Shown here: in pieces, positions 22,277 to 35,266 of the stretch
How positions within the stretch are numbered: position 1 is the first letter of the stretch
Layout of the letters: each line of letters begins with the position of its first letter
Source: Cytidiella melzeri
Lineage: Eukaryota > Basidiomycota > Agaricomycetes > Polyporales > Irpicaceae
DNA: 64,000 bases
Reading direction: 5' to 3'
Assembly: GCA_022592445.1 (NCBI GenBank)
Contig: JABYQR010000027.1
Span: forward strand, 62,001 to 126,000
Made by a program: the position numbers and the translations under genes
Notes under the pieces: generated by a model
Databases searched by the model: none
What the model was told of the DNA's origin: nothing
Seen by the model: the letters and a program-made list of their open reading frames with translations, nothing else

Positions 22277-24497
22277 ATGGCAAAGGCAGCGAAAACGTTT
22301 TCAGCTGAGGATGTCGCGCAGGTCAGTGTGGCAGACTATTAGACTTGTCGGAATGACGCGCGCTGCATACTCAGGCTCATACACTTTTACTTCAGCACAA
22401 TAAGGAGGGCGATTTGGTGTGGTTTCAAGAATCGTAAACAAGTAACAGTTGTGCTGATGAAAGCTTTAGTGGATCATAATTGACTCGAAAGTGTACGACC
22501 TCTCGAAGTTTGCTGGCCTTCACCCCGGAGGTTCAGGAGTTCTTCTGATGTCTTCAATTGGTAAGTAGACGTCTTCTCAGGCTACAGAACCATGCGCCTC
22601 AGGCATCCCTGACATGCTATCATAGCGGGTCAAGACGCAACGCAAGCTTTCTTCGGCCTGCATCGTCATGAAGTACTCCTCCGCCCGCAATACGCACGCC
22701 TGCAAATAGGCACCATCGAAGGGCAGGAGGAGGCTGTCAGACCGCTTGCAGCAGATGAAATATCGCAAGTTCCATACGCTGAGCCTATGTGGCTTTCGAC
22801 GGGATACCACAGCCCGTATTTCAACGAAAGTCACAAGAAGTTACAAAAGGCTATGCGTAAATTCGCAACGGAGGTGATTGCACCTGAGGCCGTGAAGTGC
22901 GAGGAGAATGGGAAGAAGATTTCTCAGGAAGTTGTTGACAAGCTGTGGTACGCTGAGCGGCCGTTTGCCATGATTCCTGGTATTGATTTGAGTTTAGCGA
23001 ACTGAACATTCTCGCGATGCGACTTGGGAAAGGCAAGCATTTGAAGGGACGTACGCTGATGGGCGGGATCATCACTCCGGAGGAGTTCGACCATTTTCAT
23101 GAAGTACGAGTCTCTCTGAGTCACAGAGATATGATGGCTTATTCTCCCTAATACTTCTAGCTTATCATCAACTTCGAGCTAGCAAGATTTGGTACGCGAG
23201 GATTCGTTGACGGATTGCTCGCTGGAGGAGTCATTGCAATTCCGCCAATCCTGAACTATGGCTCTCCAGAGGTGCAGGCTAAGTTTATTCCCGAAGTTCT
23301 TTCAGGGAAGAAATACATTTGCCTGGCAATAACTGGTATGCTCATTGGCAGTCGATTAGTGTTTTCCTTATTGACTTCTTGGCTGCAGAGGCGTTTGCGG
23401 GAAGTGATGTCAGCAGTATTCAGACAACTGCAGAGCGCGACGGCGACGAATGGGTGATAAATGGCACCAAGAAGTGAGCTTAGTCTCCTCAAACAATTGA
23501 TACAGACGTTGATAGATACCATCCTTTCCCTTCAGGTGGATTACGAACGGAACTTTTGCCGACTACTTTACGGTCGGATGCAAGACTGGTGTAAGTGCAA
23601 ATTCAACAATTCGACACTTGGATGTTCATTTGCTTCATATAGTCGGGCTTCACCGTCATCTTAGTTCCGCGGTCTGACAATATCGAGACCAAGGCAATCA
23701 AGACCGCCTACTCATCAGCAGCCGGCACAGCATATGTTACCTTCGATCAAGTCCGAGTACCCGTCTCGTACACCCTCGGTCAGGTCAACGCAGGAATGAA
23801 AGTCATCCTCAGCAATTTCAATCATGAACGATGGATGATGTGCTGCACGTCCTTGAGCGCGCAACGAAAGATCGTCGAAGAGTGCATGAAGTGGGCTAAT
23901 CAGCGTATCGTCTTTGGGAAACCTCTGAACGCGCAGGCTGTCATTCGGTCAAAGTTGGCGAACATGATTGCGCGGGTCGAGGCTGCGCAGAACTGGCTGG
24001 AGCTGATCACGTACCAGATGAACAACGTAATGCCACCCTCTCGATACGTGCAATTGGCTATACCTACATGCTCATTGTCTGGATGTAGATGAGCTACAAC
24101 GAACAATCGGAGAAGCTTGCAGGTCCCATTGGCTTGCTGAAGCAGTTCGTACTCTCTCCCTAGCTCATTCTATCTTCACGTTTGTTCACATCGTCGGTTG
24201 TTAGGTTCATAACGCGTACAGGCCGCGAGACAGCAGAAGACGCGACACAGATTTTTGGTGGGCGTGGGGTCACGCAGACTGGGATGGGCAAACTGGTCGA
24301 GAACGTTAGTGCCTTCTTACCCTCTGATAGCCACACTGCGATAAATCAACCTCCTGACCTCTCCTCCATCCCGGCGTTCCTTCTAGTATCACCGCACATC
24401 TCCTTACGACGCCATCCTAGGCGGTGCAGAGGACGTGTTGGGAGACTTGGGTGTGAGGCAGGCGATGAAAAAGATGCCGAAGAATGCCCGTTTGTAG
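22277..24497 (+). CDS. Cytochrome b5-acyl-CoA dehydrogenase fusion
   Basis: The start MAKAAKTFSAEDVAQ is followed by an intron and a complete cytochrome b5 domain. Its heme ligands are the His of HPGG (KVYDLSKFAGLHPGGSGVLL, about 22500) and a second His in FFGLHRHEV. An acyl-CoA dehydrogenase domain follows with the N-terminal helical part (YHSPYFNESHKKLQKAMRKF), an FAD/substrate segment (CLAITEAFAGSDVSSIQTTA, WVINGTKKWITNG), the middle beta domain, and the C-terminal helices (NFNHERWMMCC, RIVFGKPLNAQAVIRSKLA, QIFGGRGVTQTGMGKLVE). It ends QAMKKMPKNARL. At least nine short introns occur. Fusing b5 to an ACAD is a known fungal layout and suggests electron flow between FAD and heme. The substrate is unknown. 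I see no clear mitochondrial presequence, and the last residues are not a PTS1. Confidence 0.9.
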
Positions 24498-24907
24498 AGG
24501 TTTCTGGCATCGCATGTGAGCAGAAACTGTACTTGGCTCTTGGATCTTTTGCCTCTATCCATATTCGAGGAATTTTTGTACCCTGTATTTGTATCCTTGA
24601 AGACCTGTGAAACTAGTATCCGAACATGGCCGCGAGTTTTGGGAAACACGCACAGCCTGCCTGCGTGAGGCCTCGGGCTGGCCTCATGGTAAGGCGTCTA
24701 ATATACGAACATTGTAAATGCTACTTGCGCGCGATCATCGTCTCGTACTTACTGCTTTTGAGCTTCACCAACCCACGACGAAGGAAACATCGTCGTACAC
24801 GAGGCAAGCAAACCCCCACGCCATTGCATATGCCAACTAACGCTATACAAGATCATTTCTTTTCAGAAGTCTTGCAAGCACAACGAGTTCTGGATCCTCG
24901 CCTGCCA
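24498..24907. other. Intergenic region upstream of TAD2
   Basis: About 410 bases. The TAD2 frame is open upstream of the chosen ATG, to another ATG at 24830. Part of this stretch may therefore be 5' coding. Nothing else is seen. Confidence 0.4.
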
Positions 24908-25847
<940 letters not shown>

Positions 25848-25980
25848 GCAAGATACCAGCAGTTCGCACCAGCGGGTTAACGAGGTGAGTAGTGTGTTCA
25901 TGTGATTATGAAGTGTGCGACAGATTACACATTAGAGATGCTGGTAACATATTCTATGATGATGCAAAAAATCTGCGAGC

Positions 25981-27313
25981 TCAAGCACTATCCGCTGCGA
26001 GAGCCGATTGACGTTGGTCTCGACGAATAGCAGCTGTCCGCAAGAGCCAAGCAAGGTTTTCGTAGACTACGAATGTCACACACGTTCCGGGAAGGACACG
26101 AACAAGGTTCGTGCCCAGGCCGCGATAAAAGCCGCGCACCCCCTCCTCCGCCCAAGTGCGTTTTATGCACGCCGGAATAGTAGGGTATAGATGCGTGGTC
26201 GCGTTGTTCTGTAAATACAAAACATGAGATTCCTAGCTGTAAGAATGGCAATAGTCGAAAGTACCTGAATTCTCGACCTCACGACTTGGTAAGGGTACGT
26301 TAGTGATAGAGCAAGCAGCTTGCTTGCTCCAGACATGACGGTGTATGAGGTATTCGACTGGACAAAACGGTCAGCTTGTTTGGAACGGATGTAGAAGGTA
26401 TCATGGTACCAATTTGTCGTCCTGTGGTGTCCATTCCCGGCCCTCTCTGGTGAAACGACTTCTCTTACGTTTGAATCCCCATTTTTTCATCTCCTCGTAA
26501 CCCATGAACTGGATTGCACCATTTGTTACACCAAACAGGGCCAGAGTGGTCCCGCGGTATAAACCTCTGATACCTTCTGACCCATATATTGACGTGAGTC
26601 CGTCTGCGAGTCGCGATGTTCAGCGAGTTCGTTTACGTACTAAAGAGAACAAATCAACGACGTACGCCATAGACCCCGATATGCTGTAGGATCTTCCGGT
26701 CGAGTGGTAAACATTCTAACCTTGACCACCCATATGGGGTTCGTCATTATAGCTGTGACAGCACCTAGATAGCCTGATTAGATACGATAGAAGGGGGAGA
26801 ATGCGAGGGTATGCGAACTCGCTTGTGCAGAGCAGAGTAGGTATTGGCCTGGAGACATTTTAGAAGAGTCTCCATCCGCTACCCGCGCTTTGAGCATGTT
26901 GTAGCTAAAAGGAACAGCATTACACACCAATTTCTTGTCAAAGTCAAATGATGACACAGCGACTCACAAGAGGAAGTAAAACCCCCAACTGGTCGCGTTT
27001 CCAGCAATGTTAGGGCCTACACCTCTGTAGAGCCCTCTCCATCCCTGGCTATCTTTAATCTCCTTCAGGGAGTTCCATATGGCTGTTCCAACACCAGACG
27101 TAGGGTTTTTGTTGGCAACCTGAAACTTGACCTTGAGGAGGTCCAGCGGGTGCATGCACATCACCGCTACCACCCCAGCACCCAAGCCCGCAAACGCATG
27201 GTCCTGACCTCCTTCGTCAGCGTAAAGTTGGATCAGCGTTATAGGATGAAGGAGCTTACGAACGCAGGAATGGAGAAGAAAGTGGGTGGCTTTCCGCCCA
27301 GCTTGTCTCCCAT
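25981..27313 (-). CDS. FLX1: Mitochondrial carrier, FAD/folate subfamily (FLX1/SLC25A32-like)
   Basis: Starts MGDKLGGKPPTFFSIPAF, then an intron. The three carrier repeats carry signature motifs PLDLLKVK (repeat 1, about 27145), PIWVVKVR (repeat 2, about 26740) and YPYQVVRSRIQ (repeat 3, about 26270). Each is followed by a G-x-YRG-type motif (GWRGLYRG, GIRGLYRG, GVRGFYRG). The PIWxxKxR form in repeat 2 marks the NAD/FAD/folate/pyrimidine-nucleotide branch. The third-repeat end FYRGLGTNLVRVLPGTCVTFVVYENL resembles yeast Flx1. The protein would sit in the inner membrane and move FAD, or folate, across it. The exact substrate cannot be told from sequence alone. At least six introns are inferred. 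Confidence 0.82.
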
Positions 27314-27724
27314 GAAAGGGGCGTGCTTGACTGGGTCGCAGACAGTGTATGGATTGACGAAGTCTTGTCTGCTACAGGGTAGTAGAGGGTGTGTGACTTT
27401 GGGATTGCGTGACGTGAATGTGACATGGTGATGATGATAGTGACTGGCCAGCTTCAGTGTCACGGTGGTGTACGGTGGTCATCGATGGACTTAACCTGGG
27501 TAATTGAAATCCAAGCAGCAAGCTACCTAGGCTGACCGACTCCGAGTCTCCGGCTCAAACCTCACATAATATTCTCCAGATAATTCAATTTCGATACACG
27601 CATATAAGCATTGAGGCCCATGCGGCTTCCCCTCCTCCGTCTTTCTGCGCTCTCGCGTACTCACAGGGCATTTCCAGTCTTCTCACATCGCATTCACTCC
27701 CACTGCCACCACAGATACCTGGCA
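27314..27724. promoter_or_regulatory. Divergent intergenic region, FLX1-like and prolyl oligopeptidase genes, with TATA box
   Basis: An ATATAAG TATA-like box at 27602-27608 lies about 120 bases before ATG 27725. An in-frame ATG at 27620 is only about 15 bases past this box, so it is less likely to lie within the transcript. This is why 27725 is preferred as the start. Confidence 0.5.
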
Positions 27725-30700
27725 ATGCTCGCCACCGGAACCCCAACACCATGGACTGCCAACACCTATCCACCTGCCCGACGGTCCGACCACACTGACG
27801 TCTACAAGAGCGAGGCAAAGGGCGAAGTCCGGGTTCATGACCCATACGAGTGGTTGGAGCACAACACGGATGAAACGGACAAATGGACTACTGCGCAGGA
27901 AGCATTCACTCGAGCATACCTTGACAAAAATCCTGACCGCCAAATTCTCGAGGACGAAATCAGGAAGAACACCGACTATGCGAAGGTAGGTAGCACTCTC
28001 AAAACCAATCACAAAAAGGCTTCAGTCTTACCGCATTTTTATTTTATTTTCATCTTTATTTCTATTTTTCTAGTTCTCGCAGCCAGTACTCAAGGATGAC
28101 GGACGCTGGTACTGGTACTATAACAGCGGTCTCCAAGCCCAGTCTAGTACGCATATATTACGATCCGTATATCGTTATGACTGAGCAAATATCACTAGTA
28201 ATATATCGCTCCAAGGACGGGGAACTACCACCCTTGTCAGGAGTAGAAGGTCCTGGGGGAGAGGTATTTTTTGACGTCGGTATCATTTCATCTCAGTTAT
28301 GCGGTTTATAGCTGACACCATTCACTCACAACGCCCTATTAGCCAAACCTCCTTTCAAAAGACGGTACGGCTGCGCTGAGTGCAACGGCGTTCTCTCGTT
28401 CTGGCGAGTACTTTGCATATGGCATCTCACGTTCCGTATGTCCCTTGATGCCTCGCCGTCGGAGACAACCGACTCATTCAATTGCAGGGCAGCGACTTCT
28501 TCACAATCTATGTCCGCTCAACCTCTGCACCACTGGCGCAGATCGATGACAGTCGTTTGGAAGATGAAATCCGATTTGTAAAGTTCTCCAGCATCTCATG
28601 GTCGCATGACTCGAAGGGTTTCTTCTACCAGGTCCGCCACGCCTGTTCGTCTGGCACCATGCATTCTAAGATGTTTACTCCTAGCGCTATCCGGAACGTA
28701 AATCCCATGGGACGGCAAATGATGACCTTGCTGGGACTGAAACAGATAGCGACAAGAATGCTATGCTATACTACCACCGAGTTGGGACACCGCAAAGTGT
28801 GTACACTGAGCTCTAGATCTGCTGTATGCTCTGATCTTCTTTCTCGATATAGCGGAGGATATCCTAGTGTACAAGGACGAATCTAATCCTGAGTGGTTCT
28901 GGGGCGCTGAGGTTTCCGAAGTAGACGGTCGTTACCTCATCATGTCGGTATCTAAGGATACCTCAAGGGTAACGCTCTCCTATTCTCATTCCCTGACCCC
29001 ACACGTGCTTACATTGCCCTAGAAAAATCTCCTATGGATTGCAGACCTTCAGGCAGACGCTATTGGTCAAAACATGCGATGGAACAGGATAATAGACGAG
29101 TACGACTCGGCCTATAGCTAGTAAGTGAGATCTCATAGAAGCTGTTCATACTTGTATTGATTCGACCTCAGTGTCGCCAATGATGGAACATTGTTTTACT
29201 TCCTGACCAATAAGGATGCTCCTCAGTATAAGCTCGTTAGTGTCGACATCTCGGCTCAAAAGCCCGAATTCAAGGACGTCATCCCGGAGGACAAGGACGC
29301 GCATCTGGAGGACGTCCTGCCTGTCGCAAATGACAAGCTCATAACCGTATACAAGCGCAACGTAAGGTCATGTTTTTCGCTTCTGTCCCCGAGCAGACGC
29401 TCACAATACTCTCTTGACAACTGCGCAATAGGTCAAAGATGAGATTTACATTCACTCTCTGGACGGACAGCGTTTCAAACGCGTGGCACCCGATTTTGTT
29501 GGCGCAGTCTCAGTGGGCGGCCGACGCACGCAGCCGTGGTTTTTCGCTACACTCACAGGTTTTACTAACCCTGGAATCGTCGCAAAGTACGACTTCACCG
29601 TCGACGACGAGGAGAAGCGGTGGTCGACATACAGGACTACCTTCTTGAAGGGTCTGAAGGCTGACGAATTCGAAGCGAATCAAGTGTGGTATGAGAGCAA
29701 GGACGGGACAAAAGTACCAATGTTCATTGTGCGACATAAGAGCACCCCATTGGATGGGACTGCTCCTGCGATTCAATATGGTCCGTCCCTACACAGCTCT
29801 TGTTCGTAATCAATTGCTGGACTAATGGAGGATCCCATGAAGGCTATGGAGGCTTCGCAATCTCTGTCGATCCCTTCTTCAGCGCTGCCATGCTCACCGT
29901 CCTTCAGCGATATGGTGGTGTTCTGGCTGTACCCAATATTCGGGGTGGAGGTGAGTTTGGCGAGGAGTGGCATTTGGGAGCCGTCAGGGAAAAGAAGGTC
30001 CGTGTTTCTGTACAACTAATTGCGAGCTTAGATACTGACTGAGGTGTTTGATAGGTGAATTGCTTTGACGACTTTATTGCCGCGACGTAAGCATCAATCC
30101 AACACTCTCGAGGTTTCTGCCATTGATCTGGAATTGCCTTGCAGCGAGTACCTTGTCAAGAACAAATATGCTGCCCCTGGGAAGGTCGCCATCAACGGTG
30201 GCTCGAATGGCGGTCTGCTCGTAGCAGCTTGTGTCAACCGCGCTCCGGAAGGCGTGATAGGTGCTGCGGTAGCCGAGGTCGGAGTTCTTGATCTGCTCAA
30301 GGTACAAACCAGTTGTAATTTCTGTGGAATGCAATGTCTTACGGTATCCCACAGTTCGCAGACTTTACCATCGGCAGAGCTTGGACTTCTGACTACGGGA
30401 ATCCCCATGACGCACATGATTTTGACTTCATTTATCCGATATCGCCTGTGCACAACGTCCCGACTGATAAGAAACTCCCTCCAACTATACTATTGACTGC
30501 AGATCGTATGTCCTTAGCTTGGGCTCGCTTGGCTAATTCTGGACTTCGCATGACGAATACATCATAGATGATGACCGGGTTGTGCCTTTGCACTCCTTCA
30601 AACATGCCGCTACGCTGCAGCACACACTTCCGCACAACCCTCATCCGTTGCTCATCCGTATAGACAAAAAAGCGGGACATGGTGCAGGGAAGTCCACAGA

Positions 30701-30844
30701 TCAGAGGTGAGTGTGCCTTGCGGGATACATTGCCTATGCGTCAACTTATCCCTTTACTACCAAAGGATAAAAGAAGCTGCCGACAAGTGGGGCTTCGTCG
30801 TTCAATCTCTCGGCTTGAAGCCTGTGACCCAAGGACGTTTGTAG
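27725..30844 (+). CDS. Prolyl oligopeptidase, family S9A (POPA-like)
   Basis: Many short introns. The N-terminal part reads [17 protein letters not shown]...[18 protein letters not shown], then the propeller blades, e.g. WYWYYNSG and [13 protein letters not shown]. The catalytic alpha/beta-hydrolase follows, with [28 protein letters not shown], the nucleophile Ser in NGGSNGGLL (about 30204), Asp in [13 protein letters not shown] (about 30570) and His in KKAGHGAGK (about 30677). The protein ends with a short Gly-Arg-Leu tail at TAG 30842-30844. It cleaves after proline in short peptides, in the cytosol. All three triad residues are present. An ATG at 27620 would add 35 basic residues resembling a targeting leader, but the promoter position argues against it. 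The toxin-linked POPB paralogue differs in context, and no precursor peptide gene is seen here. Confidence 0.92.
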
Positions 30845-31147
30845 CAGACAACCTCTTGGCTAGAAGAGGACTAGCACGGTAGTACCGTATACCGTGTTGC
30901 TTTAGTCACAGATTGGCAGCATCGTTGGAGCCGAGTTCCGGTTACTTGGCTAATGTATGGCTCAACATGAGCTTCTTGTAGAAGTTGAAGAAAGTTGCAT
31001 ACAGGGATCATTTGTCAATTATGCTAATTGTTTTCGTATGGGGAGTCAAGACTGATTTGTATCGTACACCCACGCACGGGGCAAATAAGCACAAATATTG
31101 CGGCTACAGCCGACGCTCACTGTCATGAGCGTCTATTGACTGAAATA
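30845..31147. other. Intergenic region between POP and mitochondrial IF-3 genes
   Basis: About 300 bases. It holds the POP 3' flank and the next promoter. No distinct element is seen. Confidence 0.4.
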
Positions 31148-31850
31148 ATGGCTCTCCAAGGTACGCCTCCCTCACTCTCCTCTACACCTTATCCAACGCT
31201 CACGATGGCAGCTAGCTCTAAAACCGCAAGCTGGTATTTGCTTTTTTGCACCACTAAGGCCGTCGCAGTCATGGCTAGCCACGCCTACTGTCGTCCGCAC
31301 CATTCGCCGGGCATACGCTGACTCTGCACGACCGCGCAACGCCAACATTCCCTTCCGACGAGCAATGCTCGTGGATCGAGAAACTGGAAAACTTGCGGGT
31401 CCTTTCGCACTGGAAGCTATCCTGGCTGGTCGTGCTCAAACCAAGTCGGGCAAATTTCTAGAAGCGGCCGAGCTGGTCGCAGAAAAGCCTGAGCCTGTTG
31501 TCAAGTACATCAACACCCGTGACGAGTACTTGAGAGCAAAGGCCCAGCATCAAAAGGAGCGCGAGAACGCGAAGACGAGGAAGACAAAGGAGATCGTGAT
31601 GAATTTCCAGCTGGCGGACGCGGACATGGCTCATAAGCTGAAGAAAGCGAGGGAGGCGCTGGAGCAGCGGTGTAGAGTCACTGTAACGTACACGAACAAG
31701 AAAAAAGCGGTGCGGTTCACCATGGGCGAGATGAAGCAGAAAGTGGAGAAAACAATTGAAATTTTGGCTGACGTTGGGAAGGAGTCCAAGCCATATGCAA
31801 TCCTCCCAAATGGATCTGCTATGATTAACCTCGAACCCTTAGCAAAGTAA
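31148..31850 (+). CDS. MTIF3: Mitochondrial translation initiation factor IF-3
   Basis: Exon 1 encodes only MALQ and the first base of the next codon. A 70-nt intron (gtacgc...cgcaag) is the one that keeps the frame open into a basic, hydrophobic presequence-like leader (FFAPLRPSQSWLATPTVVRT). The IF-3 N-domain start is RNANIPFRRAMLVDRETGKL. A Lys-rich linker follows, and then the C-domain (KEIVMNFQLADADMAHKLKK, VTVTYTNKKKAVRFTMGEMK). The protein is about 210 residues. It would keep mitochondrial ribosomal subunits apart and proofread initiation. The splice choice is inferred from frame. Confidence 0.82.
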
Positions 31851-31944
31851 TCGTCTCTATAATCGTCTCGCATCTGAATTATATATCACTATACCATACA
31901 TCCGTCGATTTTCATTCTCATGCTACAAGTCCCAAGCAACCACA

Positions 31945-34789
31945 CTAGCTCGAAGAGCGCTTGCTTCGACGTCGCACCCGTCTGACAGGTAGACCCCGAG
32001 TCTTCATGGTAGGCAAGCGATCAGTTCTAGACAGACTCTGTCGGTCGCGAGGAAAACTGAGTGGTGGAGGGTATACTCTCGGGTGAAAGTCGAAGTTGCG
32101 AGTGGCCTCTGGCAGTCGACCCACGAAGAGGTGTCGAAAAGCGATTGGAATAGGGTAACCCGCTGCGAGCATCGCTTGCCCGACTTCGTGAAGAAGCGGC
32201 GTCCAGCGTTTGGACATGATACATTTCTGCGCAAATACCCGCATGGACCATGTGAATCGTCGGCTGTAAAAGCTGGGGCTTCGCTTCGAAGCACGATGAC
32301 GTTGTGAGGGACGAGAGAACAGCCGCAACACCGCATTAAAGAACCTGGCGTCAGGAATTGGTGCTGCGGCCTGTATCATTGCGATTCGTGCATCGGTAGC
32401 ATGAGCCGAGGGTAAGGTTGCGACAACTTGATGACCACCAGAGAGTAACGTCCGCAAGAGTAACATTGCCATCTCGTGGCCTGCTCGACGCCTAGATAGC
32501 ATTTCCTGCTGCACCTCCCGTCTTCCGTAGATGTCACGACCCCAGCCACGTACCCAAAGGCTCATCTTTGGCTGCCTACGCGTCCCTGGGTGAAGTTGAG
32601 AACGTCGAGCCTCATCGACGTAGCATTGCACCATCGAGGTGTACGCGTGAATGGGAAGGAGCCAAGGCTCCACGCCACGGGCGAGGTGAGGAATCCAACT
32701 GGCTCGTTCCGCCTGTTGAGCGAGGACCCACACTCGCTCTGCCAGACCCGTCCGGCCGGCTTTTGCGAGAGCGTTGATGAGCGCGGAGAAGAAGTGAGGC
32801 CCCAGTTGAACAGCTTTGTGGACGCAGACCTCTTGTGCCTTCCGTCGCTGAAGCCGATACGCCCTTGGACTGATTTTGCCACTAGATGATTGATCGACCG
32901 TGCACAGTTCAGGGAAAATCTTGAATACGATTTCGGCTACGGCACCAGGTCTGCCAGTGGAAGTGAGATGAGATATGAAGGCCACAAGAGTATAGACGTC
33001 GGCGGATAACGGGGTGAAAGCCACCATTTGCTTGGGCAATTTGAATTCCTCTTGTCGCAACCTCTTTAAGCCCCGCTCCAGCCTTTTGTCTCCCTTGACC
33101 TCCAAGTGACCCCGTTCTGAATGCGGTTTGGGGATATGGTCGCTATGTAGTCGATCAGCCACTACACTCCCTAAATCGCTTGAGCGGCGAAGAATATCGA
33201 GAGCGGCCTGAGTGATATCCGTTCTTCGTAGCAATGACCCAGAATGAAGAAGGATATTAGCGGTTGTAGTATTTGGTTTCAGCCGCACGCATATGTGTTC
33301 GAGTACGTCAGTTGTCAGTGCCGGTGAGAAGCGGTGACGTAGGGCGTAGTGAAGAAGGGCGTTGCAGGAACGAGTATCAAGCGAAGGATGTAGGGGCATC
33401 GGAGTCTTTAGTGTAGTTATCAGGCGGGAAAGGAAGTCGTGGAAGTAAGAGTATGCCTCTAAAGACACCTCCTTGCCACCTCTCCGTATGTTGACGGTTT
33501 TGGAAGTTCTGGGGCAGTTGTAAAGCAAGCTAATGAGGGAGGAGATGTGACCGGAGCGTAGCTGACCTTCGTCTACTAAGGCGACAAGGTTGGCCAGGGC
33601 TTGTAAAGGCTCTTGTAAGCGCGCCTCACCGCCTGGGTCATCCGGTTCTCGGGAAAATGCAGAGCGAATGCCATCCGTAAGAGTGGTAAAGAGGTACAGC
33701 TCAGGAAAAGGAGGCTTCATCGGATGCTGTGGGCGAGTGTGATTCGCCTCGCGAAGGGCTGAGCCTGTGCGTCCGAGCACGGCGCTGGAAATGTGAACAT
33801 TTTGACACAGTTCCGCACTAGCAACGTCCGTAGAGAGCTGGTCCTGGACCTTAGCATCCTTTCGAGCTTTGTAAACTTCCCAGTCCTTTACGAGCAAGAC
33901 AAAGAGAAGAGAAGCAACGATGAGCTCTCCCTGTAGGATGCAAGAGTAGATCAGGTTTTCGTACATGCGCTCGGTACGTTCTTGTCCGAATCGACGAGCG
34001 CAGGACAGTATACCCTGAGCAGCCTGGATACCAGAATGGCTTTGATGAGAGGGTATGTTGGTGATCTTCGGCGTGAACGGGAAACGGGCCTTAAGTTTAT
34101 CAAGTAGCTTTGACGGAGAGAGGGTGGGCGAAGCCCCACAGAGAGATTGTACGATAGCGTCGGTAGTGCTCCGGTGTACACGAATACCCTGCTGCATCAT
34201 GAGCTCCGCATATTTTGCTGCCTCATCTGACGAGCCTCGGCGGAGGAGCAAGTGAAGGAAGCTGTGAGCGGCCAGTCGTGGTGATATAGATATCCCAAAG
34301 TTGATAGGTTCGAGAGGAACGACGTGGCTGGAAGAGTCACGGAGAATGGGAGGATCTTGCCGAAGCGCGTCGGACGGTAATGCAGGACCAGTAGAATAGT
34401 GGAGAGAGTTGACAATATACAGTGCTTCCCTCGGAGAGCACATGCGCACTGCTTGAGCTGCGGCACGCGACAATTGAGGGGAAGATAAAGGTTCGGTAGA
34501 GGGATTGCGAGAGGCGAACCAAGATGACAGGCTCTCTTGACCAGCTGTTTGTGTGAAATGTCTCACGTCTAGCCGTGCACTTGCTATTGATGCTGTGTTT
34601 GTTTGCAGCTGTCTTCGCCATCCCGTAAAACGAGACCTAACGCTGCAAACCACGCCAAATGATCAAGGTGAAGACTACCGACACACTCGTAACGTACCAT
34701 GTCTGTTGGAAGCCTGTCCATCTGGTGCTTGTACGCCGTATGTTACTCGATATCCCTGACTTGATCGCCGTTGACCAAGTGCATTGCAT
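31945..34789 (-). CDS. Large mitochondrial PPR-like helical repeat protein (unnamed)
   Basis: Almost all of it is one long exon (about 34650-31945). The single-exon frame lacks an ATG at its head. A 5' exon ending CAGACATG/gtacgt joins it in frame and supplies ATG 34789, giving a basic Ser/Thr/Arg-rich leader that fits a mitochondrial presequence (SVRSRFTGWRRQLQ, VRHFTQTAG). The body has helical pairs of PPR type, such as FLHLLLRRGSSDEAAKYAEL and HFFSALINALAKAGRTGLAE. The C-terminus is Arg-rich (RRVRRRSKRSSS). I do not recognise an orthologue. PPR proteins usually act in organellar RNA metabolism, and that function is inference here. Confidence 0.7.
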
Positions 34790-35266
34790 GAATTGTGCAT
34801 AACTGGTCAAGTCGACCACAATTAGGCTGGTACAGGAGTTCGTCTGCAAGGTTTAGGAACGTACCAAACAGCTGAAAGCTCAGCGTCCACAGTAGGAACA
34901 CTGTCTATTCACGCTCTGTCACTTGATTGGCTTCGAGGGCAAGAGAAGAGGATGACAACACTGTAGTTCACAACAGCTCAAAATTCCGACGGAAATTCAC
35001 GGTGTGACGCCGGCGTTTATGTTGCAGTTTGTCCTCGACTTGCTTCACCATTACAACCTGTGAGATATCTGCTCATACCGCGTCGCTCAGTTGTGCAAAA
35101 CTAAGACGGGTTGAACTGCATACATCACGCGTGTGTTAAAAGTCAGGTCTCCTTGTGAGCTCCTTGTACAGCAAGTTACTGTCGGCGCCGCCGCAAACAC
35201 CCTAAGGCACTCGTGTTTGCCTTTTTGATTCGCAAGTTGAATTCATAACAGTACTCCTCAAGAATA
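34790..35266. promoter_or_regulatory. Divergent intergenic region, PPR-like and CBP80 genes
   Basis: About 477 bases between divergent start codons. An in-frame ATG at 34849 could lengthen the PPR-like leader. No TATA box is recognised. Confidence 0.4.

Noticed and set aside
27725..30844. Prolyl oligopeptidase as part of a cyclic peptide toxin cluster
   Set aside because: The sequence fits the housekeeping form, and no short precursor peptide gene or tailoring genes lie nearby.
31945..34653. 902-residue frame taken alone as the whole gene
   Set aside because: Its first codon is GTG, not ATG. A GTACGT donor upstream joins an exon in frame, so the start was moved to 34789.
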